Shown in pieces: positions 9,103 to 16,622 of a DNA stretch of 64,000 nt. The number at the start of each line of letters is the position of its first letter. The first letter of the stretch is position 1. This DNA is from Chloroflexota bacterium. Lineage in GTDB: Bacteria; Chloroflexota; Anaerolineae; UBA4142; SHND01. Position numbers and translations under genes: made by a program. Location: assembly GCA_016209205.1 (NCBI GenBank), contig JACQWQ010000061.1, forward strand, positions 46,532 to 110,531. The letters are read 5' to 3'. The notes beneath the pieces are model-generated. The model made no database searches, was not told the origin of the DNA, and saw nothing but the letters and a program-made list of their open reading frames with translations.

Positions 9103-9993
9103 CTGAGCGCTCCTCCGAAAATAGCTCCTCACCCCCAGTCCCTCTCCCAACGAGCGAGGGGAGGTTTTCATTCGCTGGTGGTGCGCCAAGGCGCATGGGC
9201 GATTCCTTTGCTTTCGCGACGACGGTTGGCTGCAATGCACCCGCGCCATTGACGATCTCGCCATCGGCAAGCGCGACAGCGCGCGTGACCCAGCGCGCGA
9301 CATCGCGTTCATGCGTCACCATCACAACGGTTTTGCCTTCCGCCGCGAGATTCTTAAAAAGTTGAAAGACCGCGTCCGCCGTGCGCGAGTCGAGATTGCC
9401 CGTCGGTTCGTCGGCGACGACGATGGGCGGATCGTTGGCGAGCGCGCGCGCGATGGCGGCGCGTTGTTGCTCTCCGCCCGACAGCGCCGCCGGTAATTTG
9501 TGCGCCTGCCGCGCTACGCCAACTTGTCGAGTAACTGCATCGCGCGGGCTTGGCGTTCGCGCCCGGGAAAGGTGTTGCAAAAATCCATCGGCAGCATCAC
9601 GTTTTCGATCACGGTCAGCGTCGGCAGCAGTTGAAAGAATTGAAAGACCACGCCGACGGTGCGTCCGCGCCAGCGCGCGATCTGATCCTCAGTCAGTCGG
9701 CTGATCGGCGCGCCGCCGACCAGCACCTCGCCGGTCGTTGGGCGATCAATGCCAGTGAGGATGTTGAGCAGCGTTGATTTTCCACTGCCCGACTTGCCGA
9801 CGATGGCGACAAACTCGCCCTGGTTCAAGTCCAAGTCAATTCCCTTCAACGCGGTAAATCTGCCCGCCGGACTATCAAAGGTTTTGATGGCCTGGCGCAC
9901 CTCCACGAGGTGCCCATTCCCATTGAAACTCTGCACTTGGGCCGCTTGAGGCGCGGTGTCATGCAACTTGAATGTCTCGAGTTTGTTTTTCAT
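9083..9993 (-). pseudogene. ABC exporter ATPase (MacB/LolD type) with frameshift
   Basis: The first part has Walker [14 protein letters not shown] near residue 60 and the Q-loop [13 protein letters not shown]. Near 9515-9525 the frame shifts (LLDKLA-stop versus [12 protein letters not shown]), consistent with one missing C in GAC(C)AAGTT. The next frame carries the signature LSGGEQQR, Walker [12 protein letters not shown] and the H-loop VTHERD. The C-terminal tail is made of an inserted repeat ([14 protein letters not shown], 9121-9165). It lies upstream of the broken permease, so the exporter cassette is dead unless the shift is a sequencing error. Confidence 0.85.
9121..9165. repeat. Dispersed CCCTCTCCCAACG repeat in ATPase tail
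   Basis: This copy of a CTCACCCCxAGTCCCTCTCCC-type palindromic element is translated in frame at the end of the ATPase. Related copies are at 35061-35142 (inside the SBBP gene) and 42511-42596 (twice inside the MFS gene). Confidence 0.7.
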
Positions 9994-10064
9994 GGAATGA
10001 TTTTTCCTTTCGATGAGATTACTGGTTCAACTCTGTAGTACCTCACTTGCTTGCATTCAGGTAA

Positions 10065-10673
10065 CTAAACCCATTCGCCCCAGCCGAAAAGACCGGTCTG
10101 AACGACGGCACCCGCTACGCTGTCCACAAAGCCGCTGCGCCCGAGCAACAAACCGCCGAGCACGATGAGCAGTAAATAGAGCGCATAGATCGGGCTGTTC
10201 ATCCCGTAGGGGAAAACGGTAACCGAAACGAAAAAGTATAATCCGATTAACAACAAGATCGCGGCAAGATATATTCTTTGGCGGTAAAGCAAGAGGGCGC
10301 TGACGATGCAGATGGCAAGTACGCCTAATCCATGCCAAGGGTAAAGCAGAGAGGATAATGTGCCTGCATGGCTACGCAAGATTTCTGCGCTGCCGATGAT
10401 CGCAACGACCGCCAACGTCGGGGGAAGCAAGCGCGCCGCACGGTCTAGTGGAGGAGAGGTGTGCGAGGCAATTCTCAGGTGCACATTCAAGGCGGTCGCC
10501 AAAAAGTGACCGACGACGATCCCATTCGCCAGACCCAGGAGAAATGTTCGATGCAGTGTCCAATCTAATGCGGCACCCAGTATCGCGCCGCTTGCGAGAC
10601 AGATGAACCAAATTCCAAGGCGCGCCGCGCAGAGTTGATTGCTAGTCCTGGTATTTTGGTTTCGGTGTAACAT
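10065..10673 (-). CDS. Polytopic membrane protein of unknown function
   Basis: From ATG at 10673 the product is 202 residues with about five to six hydrophobic segments: LGIWFICLASGAILGAAL, the FLLGLANGIVVGHFL region, LLPPTLAVVAIIG, LGVLAICIVSALLLY, YLAAILLLIGLYFFV and YALYLLLIVLGGLLL. I recognise no family. It lies between exporter remnants on the same strand. The longer upstream frame is less likely because it lacks hydrophobic or conserved character. Confidence 0.6.
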   Translation of the reverse strand: MLHRNQNTRTSNQLCAARLGIWFICLASGAILGAALDWTLHRTFLLGLANGIVVGHFLATALNVHLRIASHTSPPLDRAARLLPPTLAVVAIIGSAEILRSHAGTLSSLLYPWHGLGVLAICIVSALLLYRQRIYLAAILLLIGLYFFVSVTVFPYGMNSPIYALYLLLIVLGGLLLGRSGFVDSVAGAVVQTGLFGWGEWV

Positions 10674-10777
10674 TCGCGATTCGCGCGTGTGGCTGTGTGA
10701 GGGTCTGATGGCGACACGCGCTCGCATTATATTGAAATCACTCGCCAGCGACAACAAACCCGTCCGAATTGGATTCC

Positions 10778-11397
10778 TCATTGCGCCCGATTGAACATCC
10801 ACGCGCCCATCCAAGTCATTACAACCCCAAACAGGACGATAAGCAAAATGTCATCCACGCTTGAAAGGGTGCGGTCAAAGATGCTGATTCCCAGACCACC
10901 CGCGATCAGCGCCTGGCGTACTTGGTCCGAAAGCCCCAGCGATTGCAAGACGACCTGACGCAGCACATCCACAGCATAAGTGAAAGGATTGATTCGCACT
11001 AGCACCGCCAACCAGAGCGGCAAATCGCGCAGTGGAAAGAACGCGCCGCTCAGAAAGAGCATGGGCACAGTGAGCAAGTTCATGATCATCTGAAAACCTT
11101 CGAGCGAGCGCATGCGAACGGCGATAACAACGCCAAGCGCGGTCAGTGCAAAAGCGGTAACGAACATCAGCGGCAACAATTGCAACACTAACCCCGAAAG
11201 TCAATGGCACACCCACCAGCGGCGCAAAGACAAGCATGAGTATTCCTTGGAGCATCGCGACGGTGCTTCCGCCCAGGATTTTGCCCAACGTCACCGCCGC
11301 GCGGCTGACGGGCGCGACCAATACTTCTTTGAGAAAGCCAAACTCCCGATCCCAAACAATCGAAGTGCCCGTAAAGATCAAGCCTTCGGGACTAGGT
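10778..11397 (-). pseudogene. ABC-2 type permease, C-terminal remnant
   Basis: Recognisable ABC-2 permease sequence begins EGLIFTGTSIVWDREFGFLKEVLVAPV and has VTLGKILGGSTVAMLQG. After a +1 shift in a GGGG run near 11190 it continues LQLLPLMFVTAFALTALG, MFLSGAFFPLRDLPLWL and INPFTYAVDVLRQ to the normal C-terminus. The N-terminal third and its ATPase partner are gone. The upstream sequence from about 11400 is dispersed repeat. Confidence 0.8.
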
Positions 11398-11770
11398 TCT
11401 ACGCGAAATGTTTTAGGTTCTATTGGATTCGTGAAGATTGGCTGCGATTCGCGCTCAAATCGCTTGCGATTTGCATTCGCGTGTTCCGTCCGAGAGCTCG
11501 AACGGAACACTGGATGTTTCTGAGCAGGAGCGTTTTTTGCGGTGTCGAGCCAAGCCGAGACAGAAATCTCGCTTTGCCAACGCCGAGATTTCGCACGCGA
11601 ACTGCGCGTGAGCAAAAAACGCTGCTCAGAACTTGAGCGGGGTCTGTCATATCGAACCCCTCAATCGTTCGGGGTAAACTCTGTGAGATATCTCGCTCCG
11701 CTCGATATGACAGTTCTTGGATCATACAGCCCCCGCGGGCTGAGCATCTCGAAATGACAAATTGGGCTGA
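11398..11770. repeat. Composite dispersed-repeat cluster
   Basis: This 370-bp stretch has no gene. It contains GAGCTCGAACGGAACA-type and TCTGAGCAGGAGCG / CGCTGCTCAGAAC hairpin arms flanking a GAGACAGAAATCTCG module, then the CATATCGA...TCGATATGAC module and a CAGCCCCCGCGGGCTG hairpin ending ATCTCGAAATGACA. The same modules occur in the other clusters at 47.9, 53.1 and 58.1 kb. It truncates the ABC-2 permease gene. Confidence 0.75.
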
Positions 11771-11896
11771 ACGCTTACGAAAATGTGACGGGTGACGGGG
11801 ATTTCATCCGCTCATCCGCTTTACCATCCGCTGGCAGCTCCTCCCCGCGCCCATTTTCATTGGCGGCGGGTGCGCCGCAGGCGTATGAGCAACTCC

Positions 11897-12868
11897 TCAA
11901 GAAATCAACGTGATGCGACCGTAAGCTACAAAGGCGGCTAACATCAACAAGACGATGGGCATTAGCGTCCTGGAATAGTCGCGCCGTCTGACGTGTGTGA
12001 TGACAACCCCGACCATGACCAGCACCAAGCCAACCGCTGCCAATGGCGTCAGCCATGTCAAGATGCCCGTTGCGGCTGGCAGTATCAGCCCCAATGCTCC
12101 CAAGGCTTCGATCACGCCAATGAAGCGTACAGCACTGGGTGTAAAATCCTGCACCCATTCCATCCTGGCAGCCAGTTGCTGGAGAGTTCGATGGGGAAAG
12201 AGAGATTGTCCCTCGAGAACGTGCAAGGTCGCTTTTTCTATCACATAGCGCTCGCCTTTAGCCGCGCCCGAAACCAGAGCTTCGCCCAGCCCCCTCACCG
12301 CTTCGATGACCATCACATCGCGCCGCCCGGTGACCGGGTCGGTGGTGAACATCACGCCCGCCCATTCGGCTGGAACCATTGCCTGCACCACCACCGCCAT
12401 GGCAATATCCCGATCACCCCGGCTCTGCTGTCGTCTGTACTCGACCGCGCGCGGCGACCACAACGACGCTCAGCATTCGCGCACCGCGTTGAGCAGCGCT
12501 TCAGGATCGCCCACGTTCAGGAAGGTATCGTGCTGCCCGGCAAAAGAAGCAGCCGCCAGGTCTTCGGCGGTCGCGGAGGAGCGCACGGCAACGGCGGACA
12601 CGCCCAACTTTTCAAAAGATTCAAGAATGGCAAAGGTGACGTCGGCAGGAATGGGCGCCGCGGGAATGGACTGGCGCAGCACCTCGGGGTCGGCATTCGT
12701 CAGATCGTTCGCGCGGAGAAAGGCGAGGTACGCTTCAACGGTGATCACAAAGCCAGGGGGCACCGGCAGCCCCATCCGCGTCAAGCGTCCAAGGTTTGCC
12801 CCTTTGCCGCCCGTCACGGCGACATCTTGTCCATCCATTTCTGAAAACCAGCGAATTGCAGTGTTCAT
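11897..12868 (-). pseudogene. PEP-synthase N-terminus fused to DoxX C-terminus
   Basis: The start (ATG at 12868, AAGGAATTAACG site) gives the PEP/pyruvate-binding domain of PpsA/Rph-type enzymes: GGKGANLGRL, GLPVPPGFVIT, AVRSSATAEDL and SFAGQHDTFL. An in-frame TGA follows at 12470-12472 (REC-stop-ASLW, a position that is normally Trp), then the same frame goes on with AMVVQAMVPAEWAGVMFT-like sequence and VIEAVRGLGEALVSG. Near 12165 it switches in frame to the C-terminal half of a DoxX-like membrane protein (RFIGVIEALGALGLILPA). The phosphohistidine and catalytic domains are missing. Confidence 0.75.
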
Positions 12869-12915
12869 CGTTAATTCCTTTTAACATTTGTGGGCAATCA
12901 CCAGCCAACCCGTGA

Positions 12916-12944
12916 TTGACATGAAATACTCTATTCCTTACAAT
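12916..12944 (+). promoter_or_regulatory. Sigma-70-type promoter of candidate RNA gene
   Basis: TTGACA (12916-12921), a 17-bp spacer, and TACAAT (12939-12944) form a near-consensus promoter reading rightward. No protein gene follows on this strand before the terminator at 13097, so it appears to drive the structured RNA. Confidence 0.7.
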
Positions 12945-12950
12945 AGACGC

Positions 12951-13125
12951 GCGGTTAGACAGTAGGCGTCGGTGACTGACGACCGAAAGGCGTAAAAATC
13001 TCTGGCGATGCCGTGAAGGTTGTGTCACGGGCGCCTGCGCTTTTGACAATCTGGTGCAACAGATTGCCAAAGAGGAAATCTAACCGTGTGCGTACAGGGG
13101 CCGGTCTGAGGATCGGTCCCTTTTT
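12951..13125 (+). ncRNA. Candidate free-standing structured RNA, about 175 nt
   Basis: A promoter, a closed structure and a terminator lie in order. The 5' end GCGCGGTTAGA can pair over 11-12 bp with TCTAACCGTGTG at 13079-13090. The enclosed part has a GTCG/CGAC hairpin (12968-12983), a GGCG-bulge-CCGTG / CACGG-G-CGCC hairpin (13004-13035) and a perfect 7-bp hairpin CAATCTG-GTGCAA-CAGATTG (13047-13066). A 10-bp terminator hairpin with T5 ends it. The plus strand then meets the convergent merR-like gene, so this is not a leader of a visible gene. I recognise no known family. A degraded protein end is the alternative. Confidence 0.5.
13097..13125 (+). terminator. Rho-independent terminator of the candidate RNA
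   Basis: GGGGCCGGTC-TGAG-GATCGGTCCC forms a 10-bp stem (two G-U pairs) with a 4-nt loop followed by TTTTT. Confidence 0.8.
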
Positions 13126-13147
13126 ACTGGATACAGACTAACGCCAG

Positions 13148-13867
13148 TTACTCTGGTTTTGGCTCCTTTGCGTTCGCTCGACGGGATTCGAGCGCCATCT
13201 GGCGATAAACTTTTGTTGCTAGTGCAGTTTTGAGGTTGTCGAGTGTTTCTTTGACCTCGCTGCCTCGAATGGAGGGTCCCGCTGGACTGCGGAAAACTTT
13301 TTGCAAAATCATCCTTGCCTCCGTTTGCAATGTTTCTATATATTGACGATAGAGCTCCAAGTCTGAAAGTGGTAACCCCCCCTCAATGAGTTTCTTGATC
13401 TGACGCGCGACTTGTACATCCAAACCGTCGTAACGTTTTCCCTCGGATGTGACAGCCGGCGTCAAAAGCCCCATCTTTTCAAGCTCTTCGATAGTGGATG
13501 CCGCCAGTCCGGTCATAGCCACGAACTCTGTCACTGTCAGCGGCGCTAGCTCCTCTTCCGGTCCTAGCGGGCGAAAGAGTTGTTCCAAACTCAAGCGCAT
13601 GTCTTGAAGCTGGCTCGTATCCTTGCCTTGCCGCTTTGCTTCAAGCATCAGCTTGATCACCGAAAGAGGGAGGTATTGCTTTGCTTGGAGTTCTTTGATG
13701 AGCCGGATGTCCTCTATATACTCGGGACCATAGTACGCCATGTTTGCCGCCGTTTTGATAGGAGGAGGCAAAAGCCCTTCGCGCAGGTAATAGTGAATGG
13801 TCTGTATCGAGACTCCTGACCGCTTGGCTAGATCACGAATGCGCATTAATTTTGTTTCGTCTGGCAT
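13148..13867 (-). CDS. MerR-family regulator with two DNA-binding-like modules
   Basis: From the ATG at 13867 (GGAG 9 nt upstream) the product is 239 residues. The N-terminal MerR helix-turn-helix has RIRDLAKRSGVSIQTIHYYLREGLLPPP, with the usual arginine-rich wing region replaced by AYYGPEYIEDIRLI. A second, similar module follows around residues 105-160 (VTEFVAMTGL, IEELEKMGLLTP). No metal-binding cysteines are seen. It is followed divergently by the heavy-metal-domain membrane gene. Its inducer is unknown. Confidence 0.85.
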   Translation of the reverse strand: MPDETKLMRIRDLAKRSGVSIQTIHYYLREGLLPPPIKTAANMAYYGPEYIEDIRLIKELQAKQYLPLSVIKLMLEAKRQGKDTSQLQDMRLSLEQLFRPLGPEEELAPLTVTEFVAMTGLAASTIEELEKMGLLTPAVTSEGKRYDGLDVQVARQIKKLIEGGLPLSDLELYRQYIETLQTEARMILQKVFRSPAGPSIRGSEVKETLDNLKTALATKVYRQMALESRRANAKEPKPE

Positions 13868-13912
13868 TGACTTACTCCGATTTACATTCTCTCTCATATA
13901 GTAGCGTATAGT

Positions 13913-13941
13913 AGTATATAGCAATACTATATGATTGTCAA
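13913..13941 (-). promoter_or_regulatory. merR-like gene promoter with internal palindrome
   Basis: On the minus strand TTGACA (13941-13936) and TATACT (13918-13913) are 17 bp apart. The interval and its border carry TATAGTA...TACTATA, an interrupted palindrome suited to a dimeric regulator. Autoregulation is an inference. Confidence 0.6.
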
Positions 13942-14017
13942 TAGTCAAAAATCTGATGGCGCGAGCTCTTTGAGTGAAACGACGGTGGCACGGCGAACAT
14001 TCTGAGGAAACCCAAAA

Positions 14018-14050
14018 GGACAAACACTCGAAATGGGTGTTCGTCTTTTT
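14018..14050 (+). terminator. Hairpin with T-run between divergent genes
   Basis: GGACAAACACTC-GAAAT-GGGTGTTCGTC folds into an imperfect stem followed by TTTTTT, reading rightward. The transcript it would end (from about 13940) contains no recognised gene. It could act as an attenuator before the heavy-metal protein gene. Confidence 0.5.
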
Positions 14051-14167
14051 TGTTGTCTCACCACCGCGCCAAATGGCGCATGGTGTACCGTGCCAAATGG
14101 CGCGGCGGGCAATGCGAGGGGCGGCGGTTACGCGCGCGCGAATCACGCCTTATAGTGTGTGAGATTT

Positions 14168-14968
14168 ATGAGCACGCGGCAGCTTTCCTTTTCCATTCAG
14201 GGCATGTTTTGCGCCCGCTGCGCGGTGGAGTTGGAACGCGCGTTGGCGCAGCGCGACGGCGTCATTGGCGCGAGCGTGAATTACGCCAGTGAGCGCGCGA
14301 CCGTGCTGTACGAACCGGCGCGCGTGAATCCAAGTGGCTTGGTCGCTGTCGTCAAGGAACAGGGCTTGACAACGCCGCTCGAACAAGAGTTAAACATGCA
14401 AGCAAATCAATCTCTGCGTTTTGGCGCGCACCAACGCTGGCTTTTGCCAACATTGGTTGGAATTGGTGGAGGCGCGACGCTCGTTCTGTTGTATCTTGCC
14501 ATCTTGTCCCTCGCACAATCGCCGAGTCACGCGCTGGAGCAATTATCGCAAGACCGTTTCTGGGTCGGGCTGGTCGCGCTCGGTTTGGGTATTCAAATCG
14601 GCTTGTATACATATCTGCGACTCATCATCCACGCGATGCAACTGGCCGGAGCAACGGCGCTGACGGGCGCGGGAACCGGAACCTCGACGGTGGGCATGAT
14701 CGCGTGCTGCGCGCATCATCTGGCTGACCTCGCGCCGTTGGTGACATTAACGGGCGCGACGGGATTATCGGGTGCAGTTGCGTTTCTCGCCGCATACAAA
14801 ATTCCGTTCATCGTCTTTGGGCTTGCCGTCAACGCGCTCGGCATTGCCATGAGCGTACGGACCATTCGGCGCGAACGCGCACATTTGAAAATGATGGAAC
14901 GCAGCGCGGCGCCGAACACGAGCGCGGTCACAAGCGCCGCCGCGACGACAGCGCCAACGTGTCATTAA
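14168..14968 (+). CDS. Membrane protein with N-terminal heavy-metal (HMA) domain
   Basis: A 266-residue protein. The HMA domain (residues 1-70) has the metal motif GMFCARC (GMxCxxC). Four to five transmembrane segments follow (TLVGIGGGATLVLLYLAIL, FWVGLVALGLGIQIGLYTYL, LAPLVTLTGATGLSGAVAFLAAY, IPFIVFGLAVNALGIAM) with an unusual intramembrane CCAHH. The ATG at 14168 is preferred over GTG at 14159. It lies between a divergent MerR regulator and a Cys-Sec protein gene. A role in metal or metalloid handling is inferred from HMA plus CCAHH. Confidence 0.75.
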   Translation: MSTRQLSFSIQGMFCARCAVELERALAQRDGVIGASVNYASERATVLYEPARVNPSGLVAVVKEQGLTTPLEQELNMQANQSLRFGAHQRWLLPTLVGIGGGATLVLLYLAILSLAQSPSHALEQLSQDRFWVGLVALGLGIQIGLYTYLRLIIHAMQLAGATALTGAGTGTSTVGMIACCAHHLADLAPLVTLTGATGLSGAVAFLAAYKIPFIVFGLAVNALGIAMSVRTIRRERAHLKMMERSAAPNTSAVTSAAATTAPTCH

Positions 14969-14969
14969 A

Positions 14970-15057
14970 GAGTAGACCAGGAAACAAGGAAACAGGTAAA
15001 CAGGTAGTCCGGTAGTGACTGGGCTTGCTACTTGTTTCCCTGTTTCCTTGTCTACTT
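14970..15057. repeat. Large imperfect inverted repeat
   Basis: AGTAGACCAGGAAACAAGG (left arm) and its near complement in CCTGTTTCCTTGTCTACTT (right arm) can form a long hairpin just after the stop codon of the HMA protein. It may terminate transcription or be a small repeat element, and it separates this gene from the selenoprotein candidate. Confidence 0.65.
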
Positions 15058-15169
15058 GAATTTATTACGGCAACGAAACGAAATGAAACTTGTATGCAAG
15101 CACGGAGAATTGTAGTTGCAGACCTATCACTTGGTTTATCTTTCGTACAAATTACCATGAGGAGCATCT

Positions 15170-15661
15170 ATGTCCAAGAAAACAAAAACCAAACCAGTTT
15201 CATCCCATGCAACCAAGTGGAGATTCGACGCGGCGACGTTGCTGCTCGGCGGCGTCGTTCTCATTTCCGCCGCGATTCTGGTCTCGGTGTGGTTTCTGCT
15301 GACGCCCAACCGCAACGCGGGCGGCGAACCGAAAATGCAAGTGAGCACCGAGCGTTTGGATTTGGGCAAGCAACTTTTTGACCGAACCGTGCATGCGAGT
15401 TTTACAGTCACGAATGTTGGCACGGGCACGCTCACGCTCAGTGTGCCACGTTCCGTCACGCTGGTGGAAGGGTGCTGACCGCCGCCCGTGGTCGTCGGTC
15501 AGACGATATTAGGTCCCGGGGAAAGTACCACCATTTCTACCGATTTCATGATGCACGAAGGAATGGGCGGCGCGCACTTGTTCGAGATTCCGGTTGCGAC
15601 AAACGATCCGACGCAGTCGCTGAAAAAATTGTACATTGCATCGGATTGGCAGCCGAGTTGA
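15170..15661 (+). CDS. Candidate selenoprotein, DUF1573-like membrane-anchored protein
   Basis: ATG follows a GAGGAG site 5 nt upstream. Residues 1-50 hold a lysine-rich N-terminus and one transmembrane helix. The exterior part is an immunoglobulin-like DUF1573 domain (TERLDLGKQLFD, ASFTVTNVGTGTL). TGA at 15476-15478 follows VEGC, and the same frame continues PPPVVVGQTILGPGEST, then FMMHEGMGGAHLFEIPVATNDP, to a TGA at 15659. The continuation is clearly the rest of the same domain. The family usually has a CC pair at this place (from memory), so UGA reads as Cys-Sec. It gives 163 residues with Sec103. A redox or metal-binding role next to the HMA protein is inferred. Confidence 0.7.
15476..15501 (+). 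promoter_or_regulatory. Candidate bacterial SECIS hairpin
   Basis: Starting at the UGA itself, TGACCG at 15476-15481 pairs perfectly with CGGTCA at 15496-15501. Two further C-G pairs are possible inside, leaving a G-containing apical loop. A hairpin directly at and after UGA is what SelB recognises in bacteria. Only the fold is seen; function is inferred. Confidence 0.5.
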
Positions 15662-15690
15662 GGCATTCGATTGAAATCCATCGCGTAAGA

Positions 15691-15729
15691 AAACAGGTCG
15701 AATTGAAAATAGTTCGACCTGTTTTTTTT
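15691..15729 (+). terminator. Terminator after the selenoprotein candidate
   Basis: AACAGGTCGAA (15692-15702) and TTCGACCTGTT (15713-15723) form a perfect 11-bp stem followed by a run of T. It lies 30 nt beyond the second stop codon (15661), which itself supports that the gene extends past the internal UGA. Confidence 0.85.
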
Positions 15730-16007
15730 ACGCGCGGCGCTTGGCGCCGCCGCGCGCATTTTCCGCCAAGCTGGGTGCGGCTTATAATAGACCTTATCGG
15801 GAACAAATCTTTTGACACAGTCCAACTTATGGTTGGTTCAAATTTAGGCGCGTGTTCAAGATTTGTGGTAAGCTGATAGCATGAATCTGCTCCTAATCTG
15901 GGTTTGCAAATCTGAACAGGCATTGGTGAAAGAAGAGTTCGATAGAAAATCTCAAATCCCAACTTGTCACATTACGCGCGAAAAATTGGCGCAGGGGTAT
16001 ACGGCTT
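15730..16007. other. AT-rich upstream region of the R-M island
   Basis: No gene is evident. A GC-rich hairpin (GCGCGGCG...CGCCGCCGCGC) lies at about 15731-15757. TATAAT stands at 15783-15788 with a weak TTTCCG 17 bp upstream, and a TTGACA occurs at 15824. One of these may drive the restriction-modification operon. A short frame from 15881 runs into the first methyltransferase and is not convincing. Confidence 0.45.
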
Positions 16008-16607
16008 ATGACCGCAGGACGAAAAATCATTGGAACAACGCAGGATTGGGGCACACCACCAAAATATGTAAATGCCATCCGCGAATTTTTCGGCGGCGTA
16101 ATTCATCTCGACCCCTGCTCGAATCCTTATTCGATTGTTCACGCTCAAGTCGAGTATATGTTGCCCAAGCGCGATGGCTTGAAAGCATCGTGGGATTTCC
16201 CGACGATCTATGTGAATCCGCCTTACGGCATTGACCAAAAACACGGCACATCGATCAAGCATTGGCTAGCGCGCTGCGAACAAGCGCACCGCGTCCATGG
16301 TTCTCAAGTTATCGCACTTGTGCCCGTGGCAACCAATACGGGACACTGGAAAAAATATGTGTTTGGCAAAGCGACGGGGATTTGTTTTTTGTATGACACG
16401 CGCTTGCGATTTCTGGTGAACGGTCGAGACGGCGGCAAGGGCGCACCGATGTCGTGCGCGCTGATTTATTGGGGCGACGACGCGGAACGGTTCTCCAAAA
16501 TTTTTACGCGGTTCGGCGCGGTGGTGAATATCGAAAATCTGCGCGGGATGCGGATTGGGGAGAGCGAAGGGGAAAAGCGGCAGATGGAGATAGCGCTAGC
16601 AATCTGA
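16008..16607 (+). CDS. Phage-type N6-adenine DNA methyltransferase, copy 1
   Basis: A 199-residue enzyme of the phage Dam (DNA N-6-adenine-methyltransferase) family. It has TTQDWGTPPKYV at the start, HLDPCSNPYS for SAM binding, the catalytic NPPYG near residue 68, and APMSCALIYWGDD. It probably methylates adenine in a short target and protects host DNA. It is over 90% similar in protein to the gene at 18364-18963. It is the first gene of a four-gene cluster; the next starts 15 nt after its stop. Confidence 0.88.
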   Translation: MTAGRKIIGTTQDWGTPPKYVNAIREFFGGVIHLDPCSNPYSIVHAQVEYMLPKRDGLKASWDFPTIYVNPPYGIDQKHGTSIKHWLARCEQAHRVHGSQVIALVPVATNTGHWKKYVFGKATGICFLYDTRLRFLVNGRDGGKGAPMSCALIYWGDDAERFSKIFTRFGAVVNIENLRGMRIGESEGEKRQMEIALAI

Positions 16608-16622
16608 CAAAAATGGTGACAA

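Noticed and set aside
12470..12472. In-frame TGA in the PEP-synthase-like frame as a third selenocysteine codon
   Set aside because: Relatives have Trp, not Cys, at this position, and the gene is already a truncated fusion, so a nonsense mutation is more likely.
12974..12990. CTGACGA...GAAA hammerhead-like core in the candidate RNA
   Set aside because: Only CC separates the two core parts, leaving no stem II, and the cleavage-side helix is missing.
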